Source: Siphonodentalium dalli (lineage: Eukaryota; Mollusca; Scaphopoda; Gadilida; Siphonodentaliidae). Taken from it: a DNA stretch of 64,000 nt. Below, piece by piece: positions 33,104-44,942 of the stretch. The DNA is taken from assembly GCA_032622095.1 (NCBI GenBank), contig CP136063.1:119864723-119928722 (forward strand), in the 5' to 3' direction. Position 1 is the stretch's first letter; each line of letters starts with the position of its first letter. The notes under the pieces are model-generated. The model saw only the letters and a program-made list of their open reading frames with translations, ran no database searches and was not told the DNA's origin. The translations under genes and the position numbers were made by a program.

Positions 33104-33553
33104 ATTAATACAAATCTACGATTCTCGACCGATCGGGACGAAACTTGGTACGTGTGTGTAGTTTGACCAGGCGGTGAACGTTGTCGTATTGGCGAGCCCG
33201 TGCGGCGCCCGCTTCGCGCATGCGCAGACGAGATCTCGGAAACGGGTGGAGCTATCGACTTTAAATTTGCTATGTGAATGTATCTTGCCCCGGATACGAA
33301 TTTTATCGGGTCGCCGAGCCCGTGCGACACCAGCTTCGCGCATGCGCAGACGAGATCTCGGAAATGGGTGGAGCTATCGACTTGAAATTTGCTATGTGAA
33401 TGTATCTTGCCCCGGATACGAATTTTACCGGGTCGCCGAGTCCGTACGACGCCAGCTTCGCGCATGCGCAGACCAGATCTCGGAAACGGGTAGAGCTATC
33501 GACTTGAAATTTTGTTTTTGAATAGCCCGGACAACGTCGGGCTCATCGGCTAG
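33028..33553 (+). mobile_element. Non-autonomous Helitron R1, start of plus-strand run
   Basis: Preceded by A, it starts TCTCATATATATTTTGAAG, followed by (GTCT)n and a segment with CGACCGATCGGGACGAAACT. Three 122-bp CpG-rich repeats follow. It ends GCCCGGACAACGTCGGGC, seven bases and CTAG. The terminal hairpin pairs AGCCCG with CGGGCT. No gene is encoded. Confidence 0.8.
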
Positions 33554-33585
33554 TCTCATATATATTTTGAAGACCTCTGTCTGTT

Positions 33586-33621
<36 letters not shown>

Positions 33622-34072
33622 CTTAATACAAATCTACGATTCTCGACCGATCGGGACGAAACTTGGTACGTGTGTGTAGTTTGACCAGGCGGTGGTCGTT
33701 GTCGTATTGGCGAGCCCGCGCGACGCCCGTGCAGCGCATGCGCAGACGAGATCTCGGAAACGGGTGGAGCTATCGACTTGAAATTTGGTATGTGAATGTA
33801 TCTTGCCCCGGATACGAATTTTATCGGGTCGCGGAGCCCGTGCGACGCCAGCTTCGCGCATGCGCAGACGAGATCTCGGAAACGGGTTGAGCTATCGACT
33901 TGAAATTTGCTATGTGAATGTATCTTGCCCCGGATACGAATTTTATCTGGTCGCCGAGCCCGTGCGACGCCAGCTTCGCGCATGCGCAGACCAGATATCG
34001 AAAATGGTTGGAGCTATCGACTTGGAAATTTGGTTTTTGAATAGCCCGGAAAACGTCGGGCTCATCGGCTAG
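33554..34072 (+). mobile_element. Non-autonomous Helitron R2
   Basis: Begins immediately after CTAG of R1 with TCTCATATATATTTTGAAG. It has three 122-bp repeats and the same hairpin-CTAG end. Confidence 0.8.
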
Positions 34073-34644
34073 TCTGTCTGTCTGTATGTCCTTTATAGAA
34101 TCGAAAACGGGTTGACCGATCGAGACCAAATTTCGTATATAAGTGTAAAAACCCACGGGGATCGTCGGCATTTTTGACAAGCTCTGAGCACCGATTCTCC
34201 ACGCCCAATCATCAAAATCACCGCAAACTCCACTTCGGGGGTTAAGGCATCAACGATCTTTATATTGACCATATTCGGAGGTGTTAAGGATTAACGCTCT
34301 TTATTACAATCGAAGCTGCTAAACGGCTACCCATGCGTAAAATACGGATGCAAAACGAAACGCGGAATGCAATTATCTCGATTAAAAAGGCAGAATGGGT
34401 TGATGTGTCATATATGTCCTAAGAACAGGGGAATTTTTCATCGGGTTCTCGGAAACGGGTGGAGCTATCCACTTGAAATTTGCTATGTGAATCTATCTTG
34501 CCCCGGATACGAATTTTATCGGGTCGCCGAGCCCGTGCGACGCCAGCTTCGCACATGCGCAGACCAGATCTCGGAAACGGGTGGAGCTATCGCCTTGAAA
34601 TTTGGTCTTTGAATAGCCCGGACAACGTCGGGCTCATCGGCTAG
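34073..34644 (+). mobile_element. Helitron R3, composite unit
   Basis: Begins directly after CTAG of R2 with TCTGTCTGTCTGTATG, lacking the TATA-rich 5' text. Its first 110 bp match the P1 subfamily (CTTTATAGAATCGAAAACGG). A 260-bp unrelated middle (34,180-34,440) includes two CTCTTTAT-type phrases. The last 200 bp belong to the 122-bp-repeat subfamily, with hairpin and CTAG. It is probably a recombinant of two subfamilies or a unit with an insertion. Confidence 0.6.
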
Positions 34645-35017
34645 TCTCATATATATTTTGAAGACCTCTGTTTGTTTGTCTGTCTGTATGTATGTCATAT
34701 ATACAAATCTACGATTCACGATCGGGACGAAACTTGGTACGTGTGTGTAGTTTGACCAGGCGGTCGACGTTGTCGTATTGGCGAGCCCGTGCGGCGCCCG
34801 CTTCGCGCATGCGCAGACGAGATCTCGGAAACGGGTGGAGCTATCGACTTGAAATTTGGTATAATGTGAATGTATCTTGCCCCGGATACGAATTTTATCC
34901 GGTCGCCGAGCCCGTGCGACGCCAGCTTCGCGTATGCGCAGACCAGATCTCGGAAACGGGTAGAGCTATCGACTTTGGTTTTTGAATAGCCCGGACAACG
35001 TCGGGCTCATCGGCTAG
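34645..35017 (+). mobile_element. Non-autonomous Helitron R4, end of run
   Basis: Starts TCTCATATATATTTTGAAG directly after CTAG of R3. It has two 122-bp repeats, hairpin and CTAG at 35,014-35,017, followed by T. Confidence 0.8.
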
Positions 35018-35049
35018 TTGTATATAATTTAAATCACACGACGATTGTC

Positions 35050-36390
35050 TCAAACCAATAGGAGTGTCTGAAAAACAGCCAAGTAGTGTATCAAACCACC
35101 CCAGCGAATGTCCCATGGTTTGGTAAACTAATTGGTTGGTTTGGAACACTCATTTGATGGTCTTAAATACTCGACGGAGAGCTTATGCAATATTTGAATG
35201 TATTGAGATGACAGTTAGTAGATGGTTTGGGTACACCAGCTAGATTGATTGGGAACTCATACTAGTGTTATGGTTTGGGTCACCCGCCGGGTCGTTGATG
35301 ACACCCGTTAGTGGCTTGGGGTACCAATTGGAAGGATTTGGGACACCAGTTGGGTGGATTTTGGGACAATGATTGGTCGATTTGTGACATTGATTTGGGC
35401 CGTTTGGGATACTAGTCGAATGGATTGCGACGACAGTTGGGTAGTTTGGGACACCTATTGTAATATGAATCGTACTTGACACACAGTGGCGCAAACACAC
35501 ATGCTGTGTCTCGAATTTGCTTTTTGGTCCCGGTGGAGACGACATGACAATACTTGTCATGGATTGTGCAATCTTATCTGGATTCTGGGCTTCAAAGCCA
35601 AAATGACTTCATGAACCGGCCATGACGTCTTCGCTTGTTTTCATACAGCTAACCAAGGAAATTGGTTTAAATAAAACTATATAATAGGCCTAAATAGCAT
35701 GAGAATTCTTTGGAAGTTGTGAAGTAGCCAATTTTATTTTCATAAGGTTAGTCCATTGTCGATTCGCACTTTGGCAATCTCATCACAGTTGCTAATCAGA
35801 TTTCACGTGACAATTTCTCCAAAATCCATACCCGCTATCTTTGAAAAATCACTGATGTATATAGAAACAAATATATGACGCCATTCGTGTATAAATGTAT
35901 GTATGACGATCCTAATGTATAAACAACCTTGCTATGACATAGAACACTACCCGGATGGCTTGGGACACTAGTTGTGTGGCATGAGATACATATTACATGT
36001 CTATTTGATACTCTATGTGTGGTTTTGAACACCCGCTGAATGGGTTGGGACACTCATGTGTGGTTTGTGGCACTCATTGGATGGTTTGACACACTCGTTG
36101 TATGATTCTGGACACTCATAGAGGACACCTATGGGTTGGTTTGATACACCGATTGGGAGATTTGGGACATCAATTGGGTCGTTTGGGATACTCGCAATGG
36201 ATTTAAGACACTAGTTTGGTGTTTTGAGACAGGGATTCGTCGATTGGGTCACTGAGTGTGCCGTTTTCGACATTAGTCGAATGGATTGCGACGACAGTTG
36301 GTGGTTGTATGACATAGGACACTACATGGATGGATTGGGACACTAGTTGTGTGGCATACTCATTTGATGTATTCTGAAACTAGTTTGCGG
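35050..36390. repeat. Degenerate 22-bp minisatellite in two blocks
   Basis: Units of the form TTTGGGACACCAGTTGGGTGGA. They are clearest at 35,240-35,460 (consecutive 22-bp spacing) and 35,936-36,390, with weaker units from 35,050. A unique stretch separates the blocks at about 35,480-35,930. Both blocks share TAGTCGAATGGATTGCGACG, so part of one block was probably copied to the other. Confidence 0.8.
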
Positions 36391-37526
36391 CTTCGGAAAC
36401 TCGTAGGATGGCATATATCACTACTTATTGTCTATTAATTTATTCTATATGTGAAGATTTAGTGAAAAAACACTTCTATTGCTGACTTCCTATCGCCATT
36501 TTGTGGCGCCATTTTGGATTTTTGGAGTCGAATTATGCATGACATGATAGGCATACGATGTGCCATGGCAACAAGAATAATGCGAGTTTTTTTTGTTGCA
36601 GGTTTTTGTCTCATTTATAACGTTAGACGACATTGAAGTGGTTCAAGTTTAATCGTGGGGGGTGCACATTGACTGACCTGGTTCCCGGACTAAAATTTTA
36701 ATTTTCACCATTTTCTTACATGATTTGTTGGAATTTTTACCCAAAAATAACGACTTTCCCTCTGGGACATGTTATTGTGTGGTCATATTTAGTAGTCATG
36801 GAACTCAACTGAGCGTTTGTTGTGGGCAGATTAGTTTGTTAATAAAATTGCAATTTTCACGATTTTTATTTTTACATATTCCATGTCTTTTGACCCAAAA
36901 ATTACGACTTTTCCATCCTGGGATTCATGGGGATTATGGATATATTGTTGTATGGGTAAAGTCAAATTCAAAAACACCAAAACACATTGTATAGCTATAT
37001 GTTCACGGTTGGGTGTTTCTTTCCATCATATTGACTGGACTAATTAATAAGAAACAGCATAATTAACACAAAAAGGCATAAATAGGATTCTATTTCAACG
37101 AGCCGTAAAAAACATTTCCCCAAAGCGGGTTTTAGCGTATTTAGCGATATATTGTTCCCCAGATTATGCCCGACAAAATGACACAAAAACAGCTTGTCAA
37201 TAATCTGTTCTAGGTTCACCTCACAATCGAGTCTCAACGACCAGACTATATATACCAAGGATATTTAAATCGGTACCCGACCAGCTTACTTAAGAGCTCG
37301 AACTTTCATCCGTCCACTACTCTCCCAGCTGTACCCTTTGATTAATAAATACTCATTGCCTTTGGTTGATTTGATTTAAACATTGTATTTGTATATCAGA
37401 ATACAAATCTTTGGGGAATGGAGGACATGTTCTGGAAACTACACAAGCAAAATATGCATTACAGCGTATTATAAAAATAAATCCATAGAATGAGTGGGAA
37501 CATATCGTATATTAATTGGTAGATTA
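36391..37526. other. No gene recognised
   Basis: Contains GCCATTTTGTGGCGCCATTTTGGA near 36,493 (broken over two phrases) of the GCCATNTTG family. An AATAAATACTC end near 37,345 could be a LINE tail, but nothing coding is visible. Confidence 0.35.
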
Positions 37527-38681
37527 TTTCGGCCAATTTGGCCGGTTACTTCATGTGAGTTTTTCATCTGACGTGTGTGTCGGAATAATGATATGGAGGA
37601 TTTATGTAAATGTTAGCCCAAACTACATTTCCAAGTAACGATGGTTTTGTTGTTTATTTTGAGGAATAATACCGCGTCAGATGAATTCACCCCAAATATG
37701 TTAACAGTTGTCGTGTAAAACATTCGGCAGTAAGTTAGCGTTATTTAGTATTTGTGGATGTCCTTTAACATGGGGAAAATAGACTACTGCGCTTGAACGA
37801 GCATGTGAATTGTCGTTTTTAATGTATAGCAACTTTATAATCAATAACAGAGGCATTCTCTGTCAAATAAGGTCGCTCTATTTACGATACCAATTGGGGA
37901 ACTTTGTAAATTAAATACGCGTAAACTTAACCTGCTGCAAATAGAAAAGGTGTCGGAATCGGCGTACTCGCCCCATGGGCTAACTCGCCCAATCGGCGCG
38001 TGCCAACTCGGAATAAAAGGCCAACTCGGAATAAAAGATGCATACGGGGTGTTATATGGCGTTTGGTCCGTTGTTTCTCAATGAATATTATTGAAATTTG
38101 GTGTATATGTCCGGGCTGGGACATGGAATACAACAACGTTTGAATTGTTTTTAAATTTACAAATTTGTTGATTTTATTCATTTTGTTTTCGTTCTGAAAC
38201 ACACTATAAAGTGTATATAATATAATAACGAACACGAGACATACATAATTTATGAACTGTTAACAAAAGATATCAAATTCAATACATGACAAAGATGACT
38301 CAGTGGAGTTTATAAAGTGAACATAAAAACATTGAGGTAAGAATCTTTTTAAGGAATTCAACTTTATTTAATGATAATAAACACATAAATTAAAATAACA
38401 AACATGAGACATACATGATTTATAAACTGTTAACAACAGATATCAAACTCAATACATGACAAAGATGACTCAGTGAAGTTTATAAAGTGAACATAAAAAT
38501 ATTAAGGTAAAAATCTTTTTAAGAATTACTAAACCGTTTAGCACAGTCCACTTCACTCACCCGATCATCACTAAACTTAATATTTATCTTGATATTGATC
38601 TATCAGATGAGAGCTATCAAATATTTTTTTAATTTTATAGGAAAAAATGGTCGCCAGCGGCCATATTGCATTTACGTTATA

Positions 38682-38965
38682 ACATAACATAACATAACAT
38701 AACATTTTTATTGACATAATACACCCACGCGGGGCAGTTGTCATAATACAGATAATTTAAACACAAGTCAAGACAATTTCATATAAAATATATATATAAC
38801 ATGTATTTGTAACTCAACACTATATTCTCATTTATTTGCGGAAAACTGCCGAACCATGTTACAGATCAGATTGCATATACTCGGGTGTTCAGCCTTCATG
38901 AGGAATATGAACTTTTCTATTTCATCAAAGTTTACGAAAATTGGTTGGTGAACTCCTATATATAT
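38682..38965 (-). mobile_element. LINE 3' end with (ATGTT)n tail, inserted in C copy 2
   Basis: On the minus strand it reads a short coding remnant (EKFIFLMKAEHPSICN, then MVRQFSANK and stop) and a 3' UTR with CCCGCGTGGGTG. It ends in five ATGTT repeats. It is absent from C copy 1, where the target reads through, so it inserted after duplication of C. Severe 5' truncation is typical of LINEs. Confidence 0.7.
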
Positions 38966-40356
38966 GTTATCGCGTCATGTCGATATCTAGTATTACTTAG
39001 AAATTTCACCTTTCCAGATTCATAATTGCTCCATTGACTGTAACAGATGGAATTATTCCCCTCTTCGGATAGAGTGTCACTGAAACTTTATTTTGTCAGA
39101 CTGTCTGTATAGTCACTGATTATATATGGCAATAATCTGTAATAAGATGTAGCACTATTTTATTTTATATTTACATGCAGTGCTGTTTTTATACAACAAT
39201 TCTAATCCCCCCTAGATCATCATGTGATCGACCATACATCGCGCGAGGACCTGGTTGAATTAAGGGGGGTTTTTATGGATAACTTCTGTCCTCAAGCTAG
39301 ATTATACTTATGACATTTAATGGCATGTTTCTAACATGAAGGGTTAGATATGCGTGAGACACCACCACTCTTCAATTCACACCAAGTTATCAGCTGTCAT
39401 ATTCGGATATTAGAACCCATAGCCATGATATATGGTTTATTTTGTGTATACTAGTAATATTGTTATTTTCAGTACCTTTATATACCAGTACTGTGTATAA
39501 CAATGCATATACATTAATCCATGTATACATGTATATTGATTCAACGGATTCAGTGGTTTTGTCCATCAGTCTATCAAATTTGCGGGGAAAACATGGCCAC
39601 AAGCAGTACACCCTGTTAAATTTCGAATTTGAATCAATTGGCGCACCCTGCAGCCAGCTTTTATTGGAGAACTTTTTCTCATGTGGATAGTTTGGGTCAC
39701 CGCTAGATGTGAGCCATGTTTTGTTCTCAAGCTGTCCTTGTGAAGACATCACTGCCAGCGGTGATCTTGAATTTTACTATTTTTATGGCTAAATAATTTG
39801 GTTGATCCTACAGACGACACCCCTTGTCCGATCGTCACCAGATTCCACAATGATCTTCTGGATAACCAGGGGGAGAGTAATCTAATTTTCCCGAATTTCG
39901 TTAAAAAACATTACCACAGGCAGCAATTTGGTATCTTACTGTTTGATCCTCTTTTGCGTGACTGAATTGTTTAGCAACTGTACAGTCATATCCCTCATCT
40001 GATAGTCACCACACTTTATATTGATCTTCGGGCTGACAACTAGATGGGAGCTATCGAATGCTTTGAATTTTTTTGGAAAACATTGTCGCCAGCAGTCATC
40101 TTCTATTTTGGTTTTTATATACATGTATATCTCTTCATTCGGATAGCCAGTATTACGTTGGTACTTCAACTTTCCGCATTCCTGTCATCATTTGAAATAT
40201 AAAAATTTACCTGATACCATGCACCCTTCAAAATTTGTTTCGTCGTATCTATTGTAATGACCCGTATGGTAATATTGATATAGATATATTTGTCAAACAT
40301 TTCTTTGTACAATATACAGGTATTTAGTTTGTAACTAAATCTAGAAATATATAATA

Positions 40357-41018
40357 GTAGCTGGTGGACCCTACTTCGTCCGGGATGTTCCCCTCTGATT
40401 TTCGGAGAATTGCGCGATTTAACCTTGAATTGACCATTTTAAAGGTGAACGTCATGTCGGGTCACGATTTGACCCACCCAAAACACTCCCCGGACAAAAG
40501 TCACGACAAAAGTACCCGTCGGAATCCGCCCGGCTTTACCCGATTTGACCTTGAATTGACAATTTTGAATGTCAAGATCAGGTCAGGGTCATAATTTGAC
40601 CCACCCGAAACACTCCTGGGACAAAAGTAACAGTAGGTATTATATTTCGTTGAAATACTTCGTTTTACCAGATTTGACCTTGAATTGATCTTTTTGAATG
40701 TCAAAGTCAGGTCGGGATCAAGATTTGACCCGTCCAAATAGTCCAGAAACATGCCTACATCAGCACGTTCGAGAACATGGTCCCACGTGAAATTGGACCC
40801 GTCAATATTGCTCCCGGGATCGAAGTAGTCCTACACACAAATTTTTAGTCGGATCGGTCAAGGTCCAGAAACATGCCTATGAGCGAGGTCAAGTTGACAC
40901 GTTAAATACCAAATCCGAGTCGGATCAGTCGAGCAGTGTTAGAGTCTATAACACATACACACATGCATTCATGCATACACACATACATACAGACAGGTGT
41001 TCCAAAATGTATAATCGA
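40357..41018 (-). mobile_element. Helitrons B2 and B1 (copy 2, junction deleted)
   Basis: Counterpart of 15,596-16,479. The outer termini are kept (GTAG at 40,357; GA at 41,017-41,018, followed by T), while internal ends at the junction are lost. Confidence 0.6.
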
Positions 41019-41083
41019 TAGCTACAACAATTCTATGGTAGATAGTTCACGGCCGACCTGATGCATGCATCTTAGTTTTCTTG

Positions 41084-41562
41084 TATACAATGGGGGTAAG
41101 TATATGTTCATGCTTACTGTGCAGCATTGACAAATGGGGAGATTTCATAATTACAAATGATCTGTTGGTTTGGACAATGGCGTTTATCGTGGGAAACATG
41201 TAATTAGCGTATAGTGCAGGGTCAGCTCATTGACAATGTAATGATTGCATTGCGAAAATCTTTTGTGGGATTTTATAAATTTCTTGGTTGCGTCTAGTAG
41301 AACAACATTTTAGTTATCAATAAGGGTAATTTCACAAAGCCAAATAGCATTGTAAGAAGTAATTTGAAGTGATATCGTGATACAGGTGAGTTCAGTTCAT
41401 TGAATTGAGTATAATGGTCAGTGTAGCAGGACGTGGTCTGCATCTCTTCTGTGGTTTCCGCAGGCACAAGACGAATCACAAGATATTCGTTGGTCGATCA
41501 CCTGTGATCATCCTTCACCTGAGGATGTTCAGATAAGCTCTCCAAAAGTTACTGAATATACC
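41084..41562. other. No gene seen
   Basis: No supported motif. Confidence 0.35.
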
Positions 41563-41830
41563 AGGGACGTGGCGACAGGGGGTTGGTGTTTCATCCCACC
41601 CCCAACTTTGGTCAAAATTATCAACAGTTGGAATTTCATACCTGACACAACTTTAGTTCACTCCAACAATGGGTTGACATTGTTTTTATAGTTTGATTTT
41701 CCAACAATTTATTAGTGGGGAATTTGTTGTTTTAGACCAACATTTTCATATTGTCCTACTTTTTGGTTAACATATTGGACTGAAATGGCCATCAGTTGGA
41801 AATGTTTACCCCCTTATGGGGGTGTCAAGG
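41563..41830. repeat. AGGGACGTGGC-family terminus
   Basis: Starts AGGGACGTGGCGACAGGGGG and continues with ACCCCCAACTTTGG and several TTGGAAnTTnC-type phrases, as at 10,380. No matching right end was found nearby, so the copy is partial. Confidence 0.5.
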
Positions 41831-42539
41831 CTGTTCAAGTAGGAAATTTCCAACATTTGTGTTGGAATAAGTGTTGGAAATTGGAAATCTATAGATGATA
41901 GGATTTTGCAATTTCCATGTTCAGATTTCAAAATGTCCTCACACCCTGCCCAACCATGGTTGGCCCGATCTGTCCTGGTCCCTTTCCCGTGGCCAGTCAA
42001 AAACTGATAATTAATTTAAGAAAAACAAATCGGGTGTGAATTTGCCTGAAGATAGACGACTAGATGTTAAGATTTCGCAATATTCAGGTTCAGATCTTAA
42101 CATTTTCTCGTACTGAGGCAAACCATGGTATGTCGAGTGGATTCTGTTACTCTCTCTGGCTAGTGGCCACACGACTATTGATCCATTCAGAATAGGGTAC
42201 CATCCAGGCATGTGATGGAACAGTTTGGGGAAAATCAACGTCTATATAAATGGGGTGCAGATGGTAATACGCAAACTTGTGAATTTGATCTGGTAATATA
42301 TTTTGGGTATTAGCGAGCATTGAATCACAATCACAATGTTCACATTCTCGAAACAATTAGTAGCACATATACCTGTATCATGCTGTATGTGGTTTTTCTC
42401 AGCGATTACCAATGCAGAGAGGTTGCGAAACTGGATCATGCTGTTTCCACCATTCAACTCAATGTGACCGAATATGTGGAATTCAACTCCAACTAGCAGA
42501 ATCAGAATACGTTAATATATTTCAGGTATACCTTCCGTC
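41831..42539. other. No gene recognised
   Basis: Short frames only. TTGGAAAT phrases may extend the preceding repeat. Confidence 0.3.
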
Positions 42540-43290
42540 AACCAATTATACTGTAAAAATTTAGCAAGAGTACATCGACACGTTGGACAAATTGATTGAT
42601 TATAATAAATAGGAAATATCATTGTCATGGGTGATTTGAACGGAAATATACAAAAATCAGATGCCAAAAACGTAGCTTTTCAAAACTCCTCTCGCGCAGA
42701 AAGATAACTTTTTGGTCGACTCAGCACTCGATTACTGAAATCACAGACAAGTAAAAATATGAATTGACATCGGTTCTCGTTATATCTGTCCCGCACAACG
42801 GTAGTGTGTTGAATTGGAAGATATTCCTTGCTTCAGAATCATCAATAGAGGGCAACCAAAATCGTGTCGAGAATCTACTACGGTAGTACTACCTGATATG
42901 CTCAGCGTGGATAAAACTACTCTTGATTCATTTTACTCGGTTATCATCCAATCCATTGATTCAGCGTCAACGCTCTTCGTACCGCAGAAGTCGTTTAAAT
43001 CACATGTCAAACCTTATTGGAAGGAAACACCCGAGCACTTTACATAGAGACGTGCGTAGTTTGATTGCAGTTGGATTGCAGAAAGCATGTAGACCGAGGT
43101 AATTTAATCATTTGTCTTATTCTCACTGCTAAATGTGCTTTTCGCAAAGAGCTTCACAAATGTAACTCGAAATTCCTATCAGATGAAAATGACGAAATAG
43201 ATCGAGCTGCCGAAATGAATCAAGAGCAATTTTTTAAACTCTTCAATCGACGCAAGAAGACAACTTATGTGTCGTCAACACACATAACTA
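42540..43290 (+). pseudogene. LINE ORF2 fragment (endonuclease end and linker)
   Basis: Near 42,565-42,650 a frameshifted EYIDTLDKLIDYN and IIVMGDLNG-like stretch matches the conserved GDLN core of the APE-type endonuclease. Frames at 42,814-43,047 and 43,065-43,298 continue with FYSVIIQSIDSASTLFVPQK and SHVKPYWKE, then RAAEMNQEQFFKLFNRRKK. These are typical of the region between endonuclease and RT in Jockey-superfamily elements. No RT follows, so the copy is truncated at its 3' side and broken by stops. Confidence 0.7.
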
Positions 43291-43299
43291 TCTTTTAGT

Positions 43300-44927
43300 C
43301 ACATTTTGTATATACGTTAACCGATAAATCTGTAACCATGTGGCATGTACCACTCTTTAGAAATTGAGGACAATAAAGGTATATACATCCACATACGTTC
43401 ACAATACTTACGACGCTCACCTAAAAATACAGGTGCCTGGTTCACGTCTAGGTACGACGAGTATCATCAGAACACCCCTCCAAATGAATAATAAACTATT
43501 CTAATGGATATACTTCAATGTGAGAATCCATTTAGTTTTGAAATGGGTTAACAACAAAATATGGTAGTTAAATTTGTTCCCCTCCGGAGATCTTATTCCA
43601 ATTGTCAGCATCATCGACATGTCAATTCAATAACCTATTTTCTTGCACTGTGAATAGGCGCCAGATTCGACCAATATAGGCCACACCTTGTGTTTGGTCG
43701 AACCTGACTTCGTTCTCCGCGTAACTTGTCAAAGCTATAATGTTGGCTCACACAGGCTAATATCCCGTGAGGGTCAATACTCAATAGCCCTACTTATATA
43801 GTTAAATGAAATCACAGGGTCAATTTACTATTTACTAAAACTCGTTGTGAATCCATTGACCTGATTACACACGGTCTATACGCATTATACGCCGATTTAT
43901 TTACTGTGGATGAGTGGTTGTATATAACATTTGGAAGTAGTTTCCCGGGTAACGACTATATATTGAAGCACCGGCTCCCGGTGCGACTTGTTTATTTTGA
44001 CGAATTGGAATACGTACACCCAACAGTATCATGGGCCAGTGGTAATTGAATTAACATAGCCTGCGATCAAAATCATGTTATGATTCAAGAGGCTGGTGGG
44101 TTGAATGATGATATTCCTGTTTAAATATTTATTTGTGTTGTGAAGAGTCAATCACGCTTAATGTAATTGCGTTCAATAATTCAAATGAAATGTTCATTCA
44201 GGTGTGGTTCTGTGTCTCCATAGTTTCTAAATCACATATGCCCACCGGTGCTGCATGCCTGGTATTATATTGGTATTGCATGTTTTAGTTTAAAAGCCAT
44301 GACATTTCAGCAGAAGTCTCTTGTCAGGTTTTTTTTGACATGGATGAGAGATTTTATAATCCACATAGGCTATTTTATTTTTACATTGCAGTAAGCTTGG
44401 ATCCGGGGATTTTTTTAAAAATCAATAAATTAATACGCGAAATACTTGTATATGCCTTTTATATGCCACATAAAGACTTATCATATTAAGAAATGTCCGC
44501 TACCGGTTTTTCTTAAGAGTGGAAAATAAAGAGCGTTCTTTGCCAGTCCACTTCTGATAAGGTAAATATAAAGAGCGTATCCCACTTCTGTACGATAATT
44601 GAAACATCTGAAAATGTCTTCGACTTATATATATGACTGTAAATTGTAATTATTCCTTCTTGCCATAATATATGGAGATTCGCGTGAGCCATATACTAGA
44701 ATGTTTAGCATACATGTAGTCAATCACGGTCTCACATGTTGTTTATATACGGATAGTTCAGTTTCTTCCTAATCTCACATATCTAACTGAAATAATGAAA
44801 TCAATTGATGGTAAACTCGTTGACGTAGCAAGATGCTGTTGATTTTGGACATTGATTCTCAATTTCCCGTTTTGACTCTGGGATCCCGAATTTGCCTTTA
44901 TCATTTTCGACTAACCACCATTGCAAA
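43300..44927. other. No gene recognised
   Basis: Holds a weak inverted phrase around TTCGACCAATATAGG and TTTGGTCGAA (43,670-43,705). Two AAAGAGCGT phrases (44,530-44,580) belong to the CTCTTTAT motif group. Confidence 0.35.
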
Positions 44928-44942
44928 CCTTTGGTTTTAAAT
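44928..44942. repeat. Target-site duplication, left copy
   Basis: CCTTTGGTTTTAAAT, repeated with one missing T at 47,958-47,971. Confidence 0.75.

Larger units (their letters stand above)
37527..41083 (-). mobile_element. Element C, copy 2 (inverted)
   Basis: The reverse complement matches 15,531-18,951 from end to end. Differences include a 285-bp LINE-end insertion (38,682-38,965) and a deletion across the B1/B2 Helitron junction (near 40,735). The flanks do not match repeat XY, so this is a separate insertion site. Most point differences are scattered, and the copies look highly similar by eye. Confidence 0.75.
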
